From positions 3,782,001 to 3,846,000 of the forward strand of contig CP051152.1 in NCBI GenBank assembly GCA_003970805.2: a stretch of 64,000 nucleotides of DNA. The letters run 5' to 3'. Below, one piece after another: positions 10,529 through 18,929 of the stretch (positions are counted from its first letter, which is position 1; each line of letters begins with the position of its first letter). Source of the DNA: Undibacterium piscinae. Its GTDB lineage: Bacteria > Pseudomonadota > Gammaproteobacteria > Burkholderiales > Burkholderiaceae_D. The notes beneath the pieces are model-generated. The model saw only the letters and a list, made by a program, of their open reading frames with translations. It searched no databases and was not told where the DNA came from. The position numbers and the translations under genes are program-made.

Positions 10529-12003
10529 TCTGGACTTTTTACGACGGCATAACGCGTTAAGGTTTGCTTTCTGGCTTCATCGTGATCAACGACGGGCATT
10601 GGGTAGTCTTTGCCCAGAGTTATCCCAGCCGATTGCAGCTCCGACTGTTTCAATTTCCAGGGCGCGTGGATTTGTTTATTGTCTAAGCGTGCCAGTTGCG
10701 GCAGGTAGCGCCGGATGAATTTTCCTTCCGCATCAAATTTTTCCGATTGCGTGATGGGATTAAATATCCGGAAATAGGGTTGCGCATCACATCCTGTGGA
10801 CGCTGCCCATTGCCACCCGCCATTATTAGCCGACAGATCGAAGTCGTTGAGATGTAAGGCAAAGTAACGTTCACCCCAACGCCAGTCGATACCTAAATCC
10901 TTGACCAAAAAGCAGGCAGTCACCATTCTTAAACGGTTGTGCATGTAGCCGGAACGATTCAATTGCAACATTGCCGCGTCCACCAGCGGATAGCCGGTGC
11001 GTCCTTCACACCATGCGACAAACAGGTTTTGGGCATGCTCGCCTTGCTCCCATTGAATTGCATCATAATCTGGCTTGTAGGCGTGGTCGATTACGCGTGG
11101 GTGATAGTGCAAGATCATGAAGTAAAAATCCCGCCAGATTAATTCGGATAACCACACTTGCGCTCCCTGTATCGAGCCCGCGATCCGTACGCAATGGAGC
11201 GCTTCACGCACCAAATGGCGAATCGACACTGTGCCAAAGCGTAAGTGCACAGACAGGTAGGATGGCCCCTTGATTGCCGGGAAATTACGGCTAACTTCGT
11301 AATTACCTATCCGGGACAAAAAATCTTCAAACAACGCGGCACCCGCGCGCATGCCTCCTGACAACTGAAGATCTGACCGTGGTAGGTCTTCAAACCCCAT
11401 CTGGCTTAGCGCAGGAATTGACGTATCCGGGTACTTGGCGAGCCTGCCGGCATAATTTCCCTCAGGGTAAGGTTTGCAGTAAAAATCACTACCTTCGGCA
11501 AGAAACTTTTTAAGCCAGGCATTTTTATACGGAGTAAATATCGAAAATGGTTTATCTGCCTGCGATAAGACTTCATCTTTTTCAAAGATCACCTGGTCTT
11601 TGAAGCTGAATAAACCGCAATCAAATGTATTTAGCCGGGATGCAATTTGCTGATCCCGCAGCAAGGCCTGCGGTTCGTAATCATGATTGACGAATACCGC
11701 GTTCGCCTGCAATTGAGCCGCAAGTCGCGGAATTTCCTGATCGGCATAGCCATGCCGTACGATCAGGCTACCACCCATTTTTTCTAATTCGTGCGCCAAC
11801 TCAATCAGGCTTTGATGAATGAAGTGAACCCGGCGATCGTTAGCCGGTAGATGTTCCAGTATCGCCTGATCAAAAATAAATACGCAAAATACGGCGTCAC
11901 TTTGCTTTAATGCGGCAAAAAGTGCGGCGTGGTCATAGGAACGTAGATCTCGCCGGAACCATACCAGACTGGTTTTGAGTGTAGGCGATAAGGTGTTTGG
12001 CAT
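10507..12003 (-). CDS. phrB: Deoxyribodipyrimidine (CPD) photolyase
   Basis: A 498-residue DNA photolyase/cryptochrome-family flavoprotein that repairs UV cyclobutane dimers with blue light. The N-terminal alpha/beta antenna domain starts SLVWFRRDLRSYDH. The C-terminal FAD domain shows WSELIWRDFYFMILH, GRTGYPLVDAAMLQL, MHNRLRMVTACFL, LNDFDLSANNGGWQWAAS and the CDAQPYFRIFNP motif, typical of class I photolyases. Full length for the family. It is convergent to chpA and divergent from yqgE, so likely monocistronic. Confidence 0.93.
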   Translation of the reverse strand: MPNTLSPTLKTSLVWFRRDLRSYDHAALFAALKQSDAVFCVFIFDQAILEHLPANDRRVHFIHQSLIELAHELEKMGGSLIVRHGYADQEIPRLAAQLQANAVFVNHDYEPQALLRDQQIASRLNTFDCGLFSFKDQVIFEKDEVLSQADKPFSIFTPYKNAWLKKFLAEGSDFYCKPYPEGNYAGRLAKYPDTSIPALSQMGFEDLPRSDLQLSGGMRAGAALFEDFLSRIGNYEVSRNFPAIKGPSYLSVHLRFGTVSIRHLVREALHCVRIAGSIQGAQVWLSELIWRDFYFMILHYHPRVIDHAYKPDYDAIQWEQGEHAQNLFVAWCEGRTGYPLVDAAMLQLNRSGYMHNRLRMVTACFLVKDLGIDWRWGERYFALHLNDFDLSANNGGWQWAASTGCDAQPYFRIFNPITQSEKFDAEGKFIRRYLPQLARLDNKQIHAPWKLKQSELQSAGITLGKDYPMPVVDHDEARKQTLTRYAVVKSPDKKNAQQ

Positions 12004-12107
12004 GTATTTTTCCAGGCTTGCAGTTTAGTGGCGGGGATGAGGACTTGAGCAATGCCAAATACCATAGCACACATCGAAAAAGCACGTAAAAATGCTAAAA
12101 TGCCGGA

Positions 12108-12785
12108 ATGGCGAAGCAAATTACATCTATTCATACCAATTTATTTGGCGGGCAAGTCGTATCGGAATCAACAGTCTCCGATGCGTCAGGTTTGCCTATG
12201 GAAAAATCCGGATCAGACGGATTAAATCTTACCAATCATTTTTTAATCGCGATGCCATCTATGCTCGACCCCGTGTTTGGTGGCACGGTCATTTATATTT
12301 GTGAGCACAATGTCCGCGGCGCTATGGGTTTGGTGATCAATAAACCGACTGATATGACCATATCGGGTTTGTTTGACCGTATCGACCTGAAGCTGGAAAA
12401 TATCCCTGATTCCCATCCTATGGGCAAGCATCCCGTGATGTTCGGTGGCCCAGTGCAGGATGACCGGGGTTTCGTCTTGCATGCACCGATAGGGAAATTT
12501 TCCTCCTCGCTGAAAGTGACCGATGACATCGCATTCACCACCTCGCGCGATATTCTTGAGGCGGTAGCTGCCGGCGATGCCCCGGAGCGCATGATGCTGA
12601 GCATAGGTTACGCAGGCTGGAGCGCTGGCCAACTGGAGCAGGAGATACTTGCTAACGGATGGCTGACGGTCGCGGCAGACATGCATATCTTGTTTGACTT
12701 GCCGCTAGAGGAACGTTTTGTTGCAGCCATGAAATTGCTGGGCATAGACCCGTTGATGCTGGTAGCCGATGCGGGGCATGCCTGA
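12108..12785 (+). CDS. yqgE: YqgE/AlgH family protein (UPF0301)
   Basis: A 225-residue protein of the YqgE/AlgH family. The conserved core starts at LTNHFLIAMPSMLDP and includes GGTVIYICEHN, GAMGLVINKP, GGPV and a GYAGWSAGQLE segment. Function is not firmly known; it is commonly adjacent to yqgF/ruvX, as here (stop and start overlap as TGATG). The N-terminal leader of about 40 residues is longer than in most homologues. ATG 12198 is an alternative start that would leave a more typical leader. Confidence 0.88.
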   Translation: MAKQITSIHTNLFGGQVVSESTVSDASGLPMEKSGSDGLNLTNHFLIAMPSMLDPVFGGTVIYICEHNVRGAMGLVINKPTDMTISGLFDRIDLKLENIPDSHPMGKHPVMFGGPVQDDRGFVLHAPIGKFSSSLKVTDDIAFTTSRDILEAVAAGDAPERMMLSIGYAGWSAGQLEQEILANGWLTVAADMHILFDLPLEERFVAAMKLLGIDPLMLVADAGHA

Positions 12786-13180
12786 TGGCGACATTGTCCG
12801 GAACTATCCTCGCTTTTGATTTCGGCTTGAAGCGTATTGGTGTTGCGGTGGGCAATACCCTAATGAGACAAGCTGAGCCACTAGAGATCATCAGTGCCGC
12901 TACCAATGATGCCAAATTCGTCGAAATCTCTAAGCTGATACTGTCATGGCAGCCGGTTTTGTGCGTGGTAGGCTTGCCTATGCATCCGGATGGCACAGCG
13001 CATGAAATGACGCAGCGATGCCAGCGGTTTGCCAATCAATTGCAGGGGCGTTTTGGCATTGCTACCGAGTTGGTCGATGAACGTTACTCTTCTGCGGTCT
13101 TGAGCGCCAGGCGAGGCGAAAGAATTGATGACCGCGCGGCCGCCCTGATTCTGCAACAATATTTTGATCAGACAATATGA
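12785..13180 (+). CDS. ruvX: RuvX/YqgF RNase H-fold nuclease
   Basis: A 131-residue protein of the YqgF family, a putative Holliday-junction resolvase needed in E. coli for 5' maturation of 16S rRNA precursor. Motifs seen: FDFGLKRIGVAVG at the N-terminus, VVGLPMHPDG, the catalytic DERYSS and the C-terminal DDRAAALILQQYFD. It overlaps yqgE by one base and pyrR by four (ATGA), so the three are translationally coupled. Confidence 0.92.
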   Translation: MATLSGTILAFDFGLKRIGVAVGNTLMRQAEPLEIISAATNDAKFVEISKLILSWQPVLCVVGLPMHPDGTAHEMTQRCQRFANQLQGRFGIATELVDERYSSAVLSARRGERIDDRAAALILQQYFDQTI

Positions 13181-13689
13181 ATGCTATGACAAACTCCCTA
13201 GACGCCGAGGCGCTGTATCTGCAGTTGCTGGCGCAAATCAAGAATCAGACCGCAGATATTCAGAAACTGGCGATCGTCGGTATTTATTCCGGCGGTGCCT
13301 GGTTGGCCGAGCGCCTGGTCGCTGATCTGGCGCTGGAGAATCCTGTCGGATTTATCGATGTGTCATTTTATCGCGATGATTACGCGAAAAAGGGCTTACA
13401 TCCGGATGTTAAACCGACCAAAATTCCTTTTGATGTCGATGATTCCACGATCATTCTGGTCGATGATGTGCTGTATACCGGACGCACTACGCGTGCGGCA
13501 ATTAATGAATTATTTGATTACGGCCGTCCGGCAAAAATCATGCTGGCAGCGCTGGTCGATCGCGGTGGCCGCGAGTTGCCGATAGCCGCTGATTTCGTTG
13601 CTTACTCCGCTAACTTTGACACCACTTCCTCCGTTCATCTGCAGCGCGCAGACGATGGAAAACTGAGCCTCTCCATAGATCATGCATAA
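13177..13689 (+). CDS. pyrR: PyrR bifunctional pyrimidine regulator / uracil phosphoribosyltransferase
   Basis: A 170-residue type I phosphoribosyltransferase. The PRPP-binding loop [17 protein letters not shown] is clear, and the N-terminal part matches PyrR. In Gram-positives PyrR attenuates pyr mRNA; in proteobacteria its role is less settled, but it commonly heads pyrB operons. It overlaps ruvX by four bases and pyrB by eight. No attenuator can be placed because the upstream sequence is coding. Confidence 0.9.
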   Translation: MNAMTNSLDAEALYLQLLAQIKNQTADIQKLAIVGIYSGGAWLAERLVADLALENPVGFIDVSFYRDDYAKKGLHPDVKPTKIPFDVDDSTIILVDDVLYTGRTTRAAINELFDYGRPAKIMLAALVDRGGRELPIAADFVAYSANFDTTSSVHLQRADDGKLSLSIDHA

Positions 13690-14652
13690 TCCTCAACTCA
13701 ATAAACACGGCGAACTACAGCATCTGCTGACTATCGATGGCTTGCCAAAATCTATCGTCAATCATATTCTTGATACGGCATCTTCATTTGTCAGTATCGG
13801 TGACCGGGAACTGAAAAAAGTACCGTTGATGCGCGGCAAAAGTGTCTTTAACCTGTTTTTTGAAAATTCGACACGCACCCGCACCACGTTTGAAATCGCT
13901 TCCAAGCGCTTGTCGGCGGACGTGATCAATCTGAATATCGCCGCCTCGAGTGCCAGTAAAGGTGAATCTTTGCTGGACACGATAGATAACCTCGCTGCCA
14001 TGCACGCCGATATATGTTTGTGGTGCGTCACGCCACCTCGGGCGCACCGCACCTGATCGCCAAACATCTCAACGATACCAGGCAGCATCATGTCCATGTG
14101 GTGAATGCGGGCGATGGCCGGCATGCACACCCGACTCAGGGTTTGCTCGATATGTACACGATACGTCATTACAAGAAAGATTTTAGCAATCTGACGGTTG
14201 CTATCATCGGTGACGTTTTGCATAGCCGGGTGGCGCGTTCTGACATTCATGCGTTGACTACCCTAGGCGTGCCGGAAGTGCGCGTGATCGGCCCACGTAC
14301 CTTATTGCCGGGTGGCCTTGAGCAAATGGGAGTGCGGGTCTTCAATAACATGAACGAGGGCCTGAAGGGCGTAGACGTGATTATCATGTTGCGTTTGCAA
14401 AATGAACGCATGAATGGTGCCTTGCTGCCATCGGCGCAAGAGTATTTCAAGAATTACGGACTGACTCCGGAGCGCCTGGCGCTGGCCCACCCTGATGCGA
14501 TCGTCATGCACCCGGGACCGATGAACCGCGGTGTAGAGATTGATTCTGCGGTAGCGGACGGCCCGCAAGCGGTGATCTTGTCGCAAGTCACATTTGGTAT
14601 TGCGGTCCGCATGGCGGTCATGAGTATAGTCGCTGGTACTAGCGGTGAGTAA
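13682..14652 (+). pseudogene. pyrB: Aspartate carbamoyltransferase PyrB, frameshifted as given
   Basis: Catalytic chain of aspartate transcarbamoylase (carbamoyl phosphate + aspartate to carbamoyl aspartate). The first frame (13682-14056) carries [13 protein letters not shown], the carbamoyl-phosphate loop. The second frame (to 14652) carries [48 protein letters not shown]. They join at CAC GCC GAT AT ATG TTT. Two extra bases in a TATAT tract (14011-14015) break the frame; removing AT restores HADMFVVRH and a normal 322-residue chain. It lies inside the pyrR-pyrB-pyrC' operon. A sequencing error is likely, though a real mutation is possible. Confidence 0.88.
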
Positions 14653-14665
14653 GGAAAAGAATAAG

Positions 14666-15952
14666 ATGAAAATCCATATTAAAAATGGTCGTGTGATTGA
14701 TCCTGCCAGTGCGACGGACGCCGTGCAAGATGTGTTTATTGCCGCCGGAAAAATTGTGGCGATGGGTCAGGCTCCGGCTGATTTTGTCGCCAATAAGGTG
14801 ATTGATGCCAGCGGCCTGGTGGTTGCCCCTGGCCTGGTCGATTTAAGCGCGCGTTTGCGCGAACCTGGTTTTGAATACAAGGCGACCTTAGAATCCGAAC
14901 TGCAGGCGGCGATGCGCGGTGGCGTGACGAGTCTGGTGTGCCCGCCGGATACCGATCCGGTATTGGATGAGGCTGGTCTGGTCGAAATGCTCAAGCAAAG
15001 AGCGCGGCTGCAGAATAAGGCCCATGTCTATCCACTGGGGGCATTGACGCTGGGTTTGAAGGGCTTAGCCTTAACTGAAATGGCGGCGCTGACTGAAGCC
15101 GGCTGCGTTGGCTTCTCGCAAGCGGAAGAGTCGATAGAAGACACCAATGTATTGCAGCGCGCCTTGCAGTATGCCAGCACGTTTGGCTACACGGTCTGGT
15201 TGCGTCCGCAGGATGCCTTTATCGGCAAGGGCGGGGTTGCCCATAGCGGGCCTTTGGCGTCGCGGCTGGGGCTGTCCGGTGTGCCGGTAATGTCGGAAAC
15301 GATCGCTTTACATACGCTGTTCGAATTGATGCGCGCCACCGGTGCCCGAGTGCACTTATGCCGCATCTCTTCTGCCGCAGGTTTGGAGCTGGTACGCCAG
15401 GCCAAGAAAGAGGGCTTGCCATTGAGTTGTGATGTCGGCGCTCACCATGTGCATCTGACCGATGCCGATATCGGTTTCTTTGATTCTAATGCCCGTATGA
15501 CGCCGCCGTTACGCAGCCAGCGTGACCGTGACGCGATACGCACGGCCTTACTCGACGGCACCATAGACGCGATTTGTTCCGACCATACACCGGTCGATGA
15601 TGATGAAAAGCTGTTGCCGTTTGCCGAAGCTTCACCGGGCGCTACCGGTTTGGAGTTGCTGTTATCTCTTGCCTTGAAGTGGGCAGAAGATAGCCGCGAT
15701 AGCGTCACTTTGTCGCAAGCGCTTGCCAGAATCACGCACGAACCGGCACGGGTGGCGAATTTACCTTGCGGTCAGATTGCCGTTGGACAGGTCGCCGATC
15801 TTTGCCTGTTCGATCCGGATCAACGCTGGATGGTAGCTGCCTCGGCGATAGTCAGCCAGGGTAAGCACACGCCATTTTTGGGTTATGAATTGCCGGGCGT
15901 AGTCAAGGCAACTATCGTGGCGGGTCACGTCGCGTTTGACGTGTTATCTTAA
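14666..15952 (+). CDS. pyrC: Dihydroorotase-like protein PyrC', probably non-catalytic partner of PyrB
   Basis: A 428-residue amidohydrolase-fold protein of the dihydroorotase family, starting at ATG 14666 behind AAGGA (a GTG at 14645 is the alternative). The metal-binding HxH of active enzymes (usually D-x-H-x-H-L-R) reads DLSARLREPG here, so both histidines are missing. Later parts are better kept (AHHVHLTD, CSDHTPVDD). This matches the PyrC'/pDHO class that in Pseudomonas assembles with PyrB without activity. A separate active dihydroorotase should exist elsewhere. It follows pyrB by 13 nt. Confidence 0.88.
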   Translation: MKIHIKNGRVIDPASATDAVQDVFIAAGKIVAMGQAPADFVANKVIDASGLVVAPGLVDLSARLREPGFEYKATLESELQAAMRGGVTSLVCPPDTDPVLDEAGLVEMLKQRARLQNKAHVYPLGALTLGLKGLALTEMAALTEAGCVGFSQAEESIEDTNVLQRALQYASTFGYTVWLRPQDAFIGKGGVAHSGPLASRLGLSGVPVMSETIALHTLFELMRATGARVHLCRISSAAGLELVRQAKKEGLPLSCDVGAHHVHLTDADIGFFDSNARMTPPLRSQRDRDAIRTALLDGTIDAICSDHTPVDDDEKLLPFAEASPGATGLELLLSLALKWAEDSRDSVTLSQALARITHEPARVANLPCGQIAVGQVADLCLFDPDQRWMVAASAIVSQGKHTPFLGYELPGVVKATIVAGHVAFDVLS

Positions 15953-16077
15953 TTTTCCTTTGTTGTCTGACTTTATGGGGGAGTATGTTTAACTACTCCT
16001 CCGCTACGCATTGTTATAGCGCGGATTTTTATATTATCTACTCATACCCCAGGTGAGTATATTCACAGAGGCAGTGC

Positions 16078-16815
16078 ATGATCGTTTGGCGTTTGTTGGT
16101 GTTGATGTTTCATCTCATGATGGGCCTGTTGATTTGCGGTGTATTTTTTCCGCTCAGCAAGCTCAGCACGCACGAGGTTCTGGTCCGTTGGTGGTCGTCC
16201 CGCTTGTTAGCGATTTTCCGCGTTGAATTGAAATTTATTGATTGTAGTGACGGCACTGCCGCACAGCGGGCTTTGATTATATCTAACCATGTTTCCTGGC
16301 TGGATATTTTCGTCATGAATGCTCAGCAGCCCTGCTATTTTGTCGCTAAATCCGATATTCGAAACTGGCCTATCATAGGCTGGCTGAGTCAAAAAGCCGG
16401 TACGATTTTCCTTGAGCGTGGCAAGCAAAGAGAAGTGCGGCGGATTTACGAAGGCTTGGTACATCAGATACACGATGGTAAGCGGATCGCGTTTTTCCCG
16501 GAAGGCACGACGGCAGCGCAAGGCACAGTGTTAGCGTTTCATGCCAATCTGTTTGAGGCGGCAATCGAGGCGCAGGTGCCGATTGAACCTTTCTCTATCC
16601 GCTATCTCGATGCCAGCGGCAAGCTGCATTCCGCCGTTGATTTCATTGGCGAGATGACGATAGTCGAAAGTATGCAGGCGATTCTGAAGGGCGGGAAAAT
16701 CACCGCAGAACTGCGCCAGTTGCGAACCATTAATACGATTAACGCACACCGCCGTGAAATTGCGCAGGAAGCGCGATTGGCAGTGGCGCGCAGCTTGAAT
16801 ATCGAGCTAAATTAG
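16078..16815 (+). CDS. plsC: 1-acyl-sn-glycerol-3-phosphate acyltransferase (PlsC/OlsA family)
   Basis: A 245-residue inner-membrane acyltransferase with an N-terminal hydrophobic helix (about 3-27). Catalytic motif I is NHVSWLD (H-x4-D), a substrate-binding block is IFLERG, and FFPEGTT is motif III. It transfers acyl chains to lysophosphatidic acid; the same family includes OlsA, which completes ornithine lipids. An olsB gene lies 35 kb away, so either role is possible. It sits alone after pyrC', with a GGAGTA/TACTCC hairpin in the gap. Confidence 0.85.
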   Translation: MIVWRLLVLMFHLMMGLLICGVFFPLSKLSTHEVLVRWWSSRLLAIFRVELKFIDCSDGTAAQRALIISNHVSWLDIFVMNAQQPCYFVAKSDIRNWPIIGWLSQKAGTIFLERGKQREVRRIYEGLVHQIHDGKRIAFFPEGTTAAQGTVLAFHANLFEAAIEAQVPIEPFSIRYLDASGKLHSAVDFIGEMTIVESMQAILKGGKITAELRQLRTINTINAHRREIAQEARLAVARSLNIELN

Positions 16816-16879
16816 GCGTTCCGCGAAACTCGTCGTGACGTTTGCCTTGCCGTAAAAAATACTGTCAGTCGTATCTAAG

Positions 16880-17755
16880 CTACTTAGTCTTTTTCGGCGA
16901 TTGCTGTTGCGGACAGTCCAGCTGTATTATGCTGCGGTCAGAGAGTGAGACGGCAGTAAGTTTGCCACCCCAGACGCAGCCTGTGTCGAGGCTGATCAGA
17001 TCGGGACGTAACACTAACCCTAGCGTCGACCAGTGGCCAAACGCTACTGCATGGTGTGCGCTTTTTCTACCAGGTACATCGAACCACGGCATGAATCCTG
17101 GCGGAGCATCTGCCATGCCGTCCTTGCTGGCAAAGTCCATCTGGCCGTCTTCACTGCAATAGCGCATGCGGGTCAATGCATTGATGATGCAACGCCAGCG
17201 ATCACTTCCCTGCAAACTATCGTTCCAGCGATCCGGCGTGTTGCCGTACATTTCCGTTAATAGCGTGATCCAGTCAGGTCCGTGCAGTATCTGCTCTAAC
17301 TCTTGCGCCAGGCTCAGGGCGTTTGCTATCGACCATTGCGGGAATAGCCCCGCATGTACCAGCAAATGGCCTTGTTCGAGTATCGCCAGCGGTCGCTGAC
17401 GCAACCATTCGAGTAATTCCTCGCGGTCAGGCGCCTGTAAGATGGCCTCCAGCGTATCGCTATGGTGCGCAGGTCGTATGCCATTGGCGACCGCTAGTAA
17501 ATGCAGATCGTGATTGCCCAATACCGTGTCTGCACGAGATCCCATGGCTTTTACCAGGCGCAAGGTTTCCAATGATTTCGGACCGCGATTGACCAGGTCG
17601 CCGGCAAACAGGATTTTCGCCCCCGCTGCTTGTTGCTCTATCAGCGCGAGCAGTTGCTCCAGCTGATCGCAGCATCCTTGAATATCGCCGATAACATAGC
17701 AGGGTGCTTGCCTGTGTACTAAATTATGTACTAAGTTATGTACTAAATTAATCAA
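16880..17755 (-). CDS. apaH: Diadenosine tetraphosphatase ApaH
   Basis: Metallophosphoesterase of 291 residues that symmetrically hydrolyses Ap4A to ADP. Motifs: VIGDIQGC, FAGDLVNRGP, VLGNHDLHLL, LVHAGLFPQW. No ATG exists ahead of the first motif. The open frame begins with TTG at 17755, overlapping the hemH stop (TTGA), and then encodes three copies of Asn-Leu-Val-His from a 12-bp tandem repeat before the conserved core. Translational coupling to hemH is likely. Confidence 0.9.
   Translation of the reverse strand: MINLVHNLVHNLVHRQAPCYVIGDIQGCCDQLEQLLALIEQQAAGAKILFAGDLVNRGPKSLETLRLVKAMGSRADTVLGNHDLHLLAVANGIRPAHHSDTLEAILQAPDREELLEWLRQRPLAILEQGHLLVHAGLFPQWSIANALSLAQELEQILHGPDWITLLTEMYGNTPDRWNDSLQGSDRWRCIINALTRMRYCSEDGQMDFASKDGMADAPPGFMPWFDVPGRKSAHHAVAFGHWSTLGLVLRPDLISLDTGCVWGGKLTAVSLSDRSIIQLDCPQQQSPKKTK
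17716..17751. repeat. Three 12-bp tandem repeats at the apaH 5' end
   Basis: GTACTAAATTAT, GTACTAAGTTAT, GTACTAAATTAA in tandem on the plus strand. On the minus strand they encode NLVH-type tetrads at the ApaH N-terminus. The 12-bp unit keeps the frame when copy number changes. Confidence 0.85.
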
Positions 17756-18858
17756 TGTTCCGCACCCAGACGCTTGGCTTCCGAACGGCTGATCAGAGCC
17801 TGTTGTTTTTGCTGTTCGCGTAAACTGGCTGTCATCATGGTCGGCCAGCCTATCAAATGCTGCTCGGTAATTTCAGCCAGGCCGCGCAGCCATTCCGGTG
17901 ATTCGTTCAGGCAGGGAATGTAGTGAAATTCTTTACCGCCGGCTTTCAGGAAGTCGTCCTTCACTTCCATCGCGATCTCTTCCAGCGTCTCGAGGCAATC
18001 GGCAATAAAGCCCGGGCACACCACGTCTATGCGCTTGAGACCTTGTTTCGCCAGTTCCTGTACGGTAGGTGCCGTATATGGCTGTAACCATTCAGCACGC
18101 CCGAGGCGCGATTGGAAGCTCACTACGTACTGATCCTTACTCAAACCTAATTGCTCGGCCAGCAGTCGTGCCGTTTTATAGCATTCGCAATGGTAAGGGT
18201 CACCGCGTAGCAGGAAAGCTTTTGGCAGGCCGTGAAAACTCATGACCAATTTCTCCGGCCGGCCATTGCTCTGCCAGTAATTGAGTATGCTGTGTTTCAG
18301 CGCCTGAATATAGGCTTGATGGTCATGGTAATTCTTGATGAAACGCAGTTCAGGAATATTTCTCACTTGTTGATAGTGGCTGAACACCGCATCAAAATTG
18401 GATGCCGTGGTCGTGGAAGAATATTGCGGATAGGCTGGCAGTATCAGCAGACGTTCATAGCCCTCGCTCTTGAGTTTAGATAGCACTTCCGGAATGTTGT
18501 TTGAGCCGTAGCGCATCGCATAGCTGACGCGCACATCATGACCGCGCTCGCCGAGGTAGCCTTGCAATAGCAAAGCCTGTTTTTCCGTATGTATTTTGAG
18601 CGGTGAGCCATCCTTGCTCCAGATCGCCGCATATTTTTCCGCTGATTTGCCGGAACGAAATGGCAGGATGATCAAATTGAGAATCAACCACCAGATTGCC
18701 CTCGGTATTTCTACCACGCGGTGATCCCATAAAAATTCCTTTAGATAACGCCGTACTGCCGGAGCAGTAGGTGCATCGGGGGTGCCGAGGTTAATCAGGA
18801 CTACCGCCGTTTTGGCGATTTTTCCATGGGCGTGGGACGGCTCTTTGATGAAAGGCAT
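17752..18858 (-). CDS. hemH: Ferrochelatase HemH
   Basis: A 368-residue ferrochelatase that inserts Fe(II) into protoporphyrin IX, the last step of haem synthesis. Markers: VVLINLGTPDAPTAPAVRRYL at the N-terminus, the conserved histidine in MSFHGLPKAFLLRGDPY, and the acidic end of the active site in PCLNESPEW. ATG 18858 (MPFIKEP) is chosen; the open frame extends 24 codons further with unconserved sequence. apaH follows with overlap. hemJ, another haem gene, is at 32.8 kb. Confidence 0.92.
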   Translation of the reverse strand: MPFIKEPSHAHGKIAKTAVVLINLGTPDAPTAPAVRRYLKEFLWDHRVVEIPRAIWWLILNLIILPFRSGKSAEKYAAIWSKDGSPLKIHTEKQALLLQGYLGERGHDVRVSYAMRYGSNNIPEVLSKLKSEGYERLLILPAYPQYSSTTTASNFDAVFSHYQQVRNIPELRFIKNYHDHQAYIQALKHSILNYWQSNGRPEKLVMSFHGLPKAFLLRGDPYHCECYKTARLLAEQLGLSKDQYVVSFQSRLGRAEWLQPYTAPTVQELAKQGLKRIDVVCPGFIADCLETLEEIAMEVKDDFLKAGGKEFHYIPCLNESPEWLRGLAEITEQHLIGWPTMMTASLREQQKQQALISRSEAKRLGAEH

Positions 18859-18929
18859 GATAGGTTTTCTTGTGCGGTTCGGTTGGTGCTGGTGGATGCC
18901 GGATGAATATGGCCCTGTGCGTTGGCACA

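Noticed and set aside
15976..16001. Terminator after pyrC'
   Set aside because: A GGAGTA/TACTCC stem is present but has no T run, so it is not listed as a terminator.
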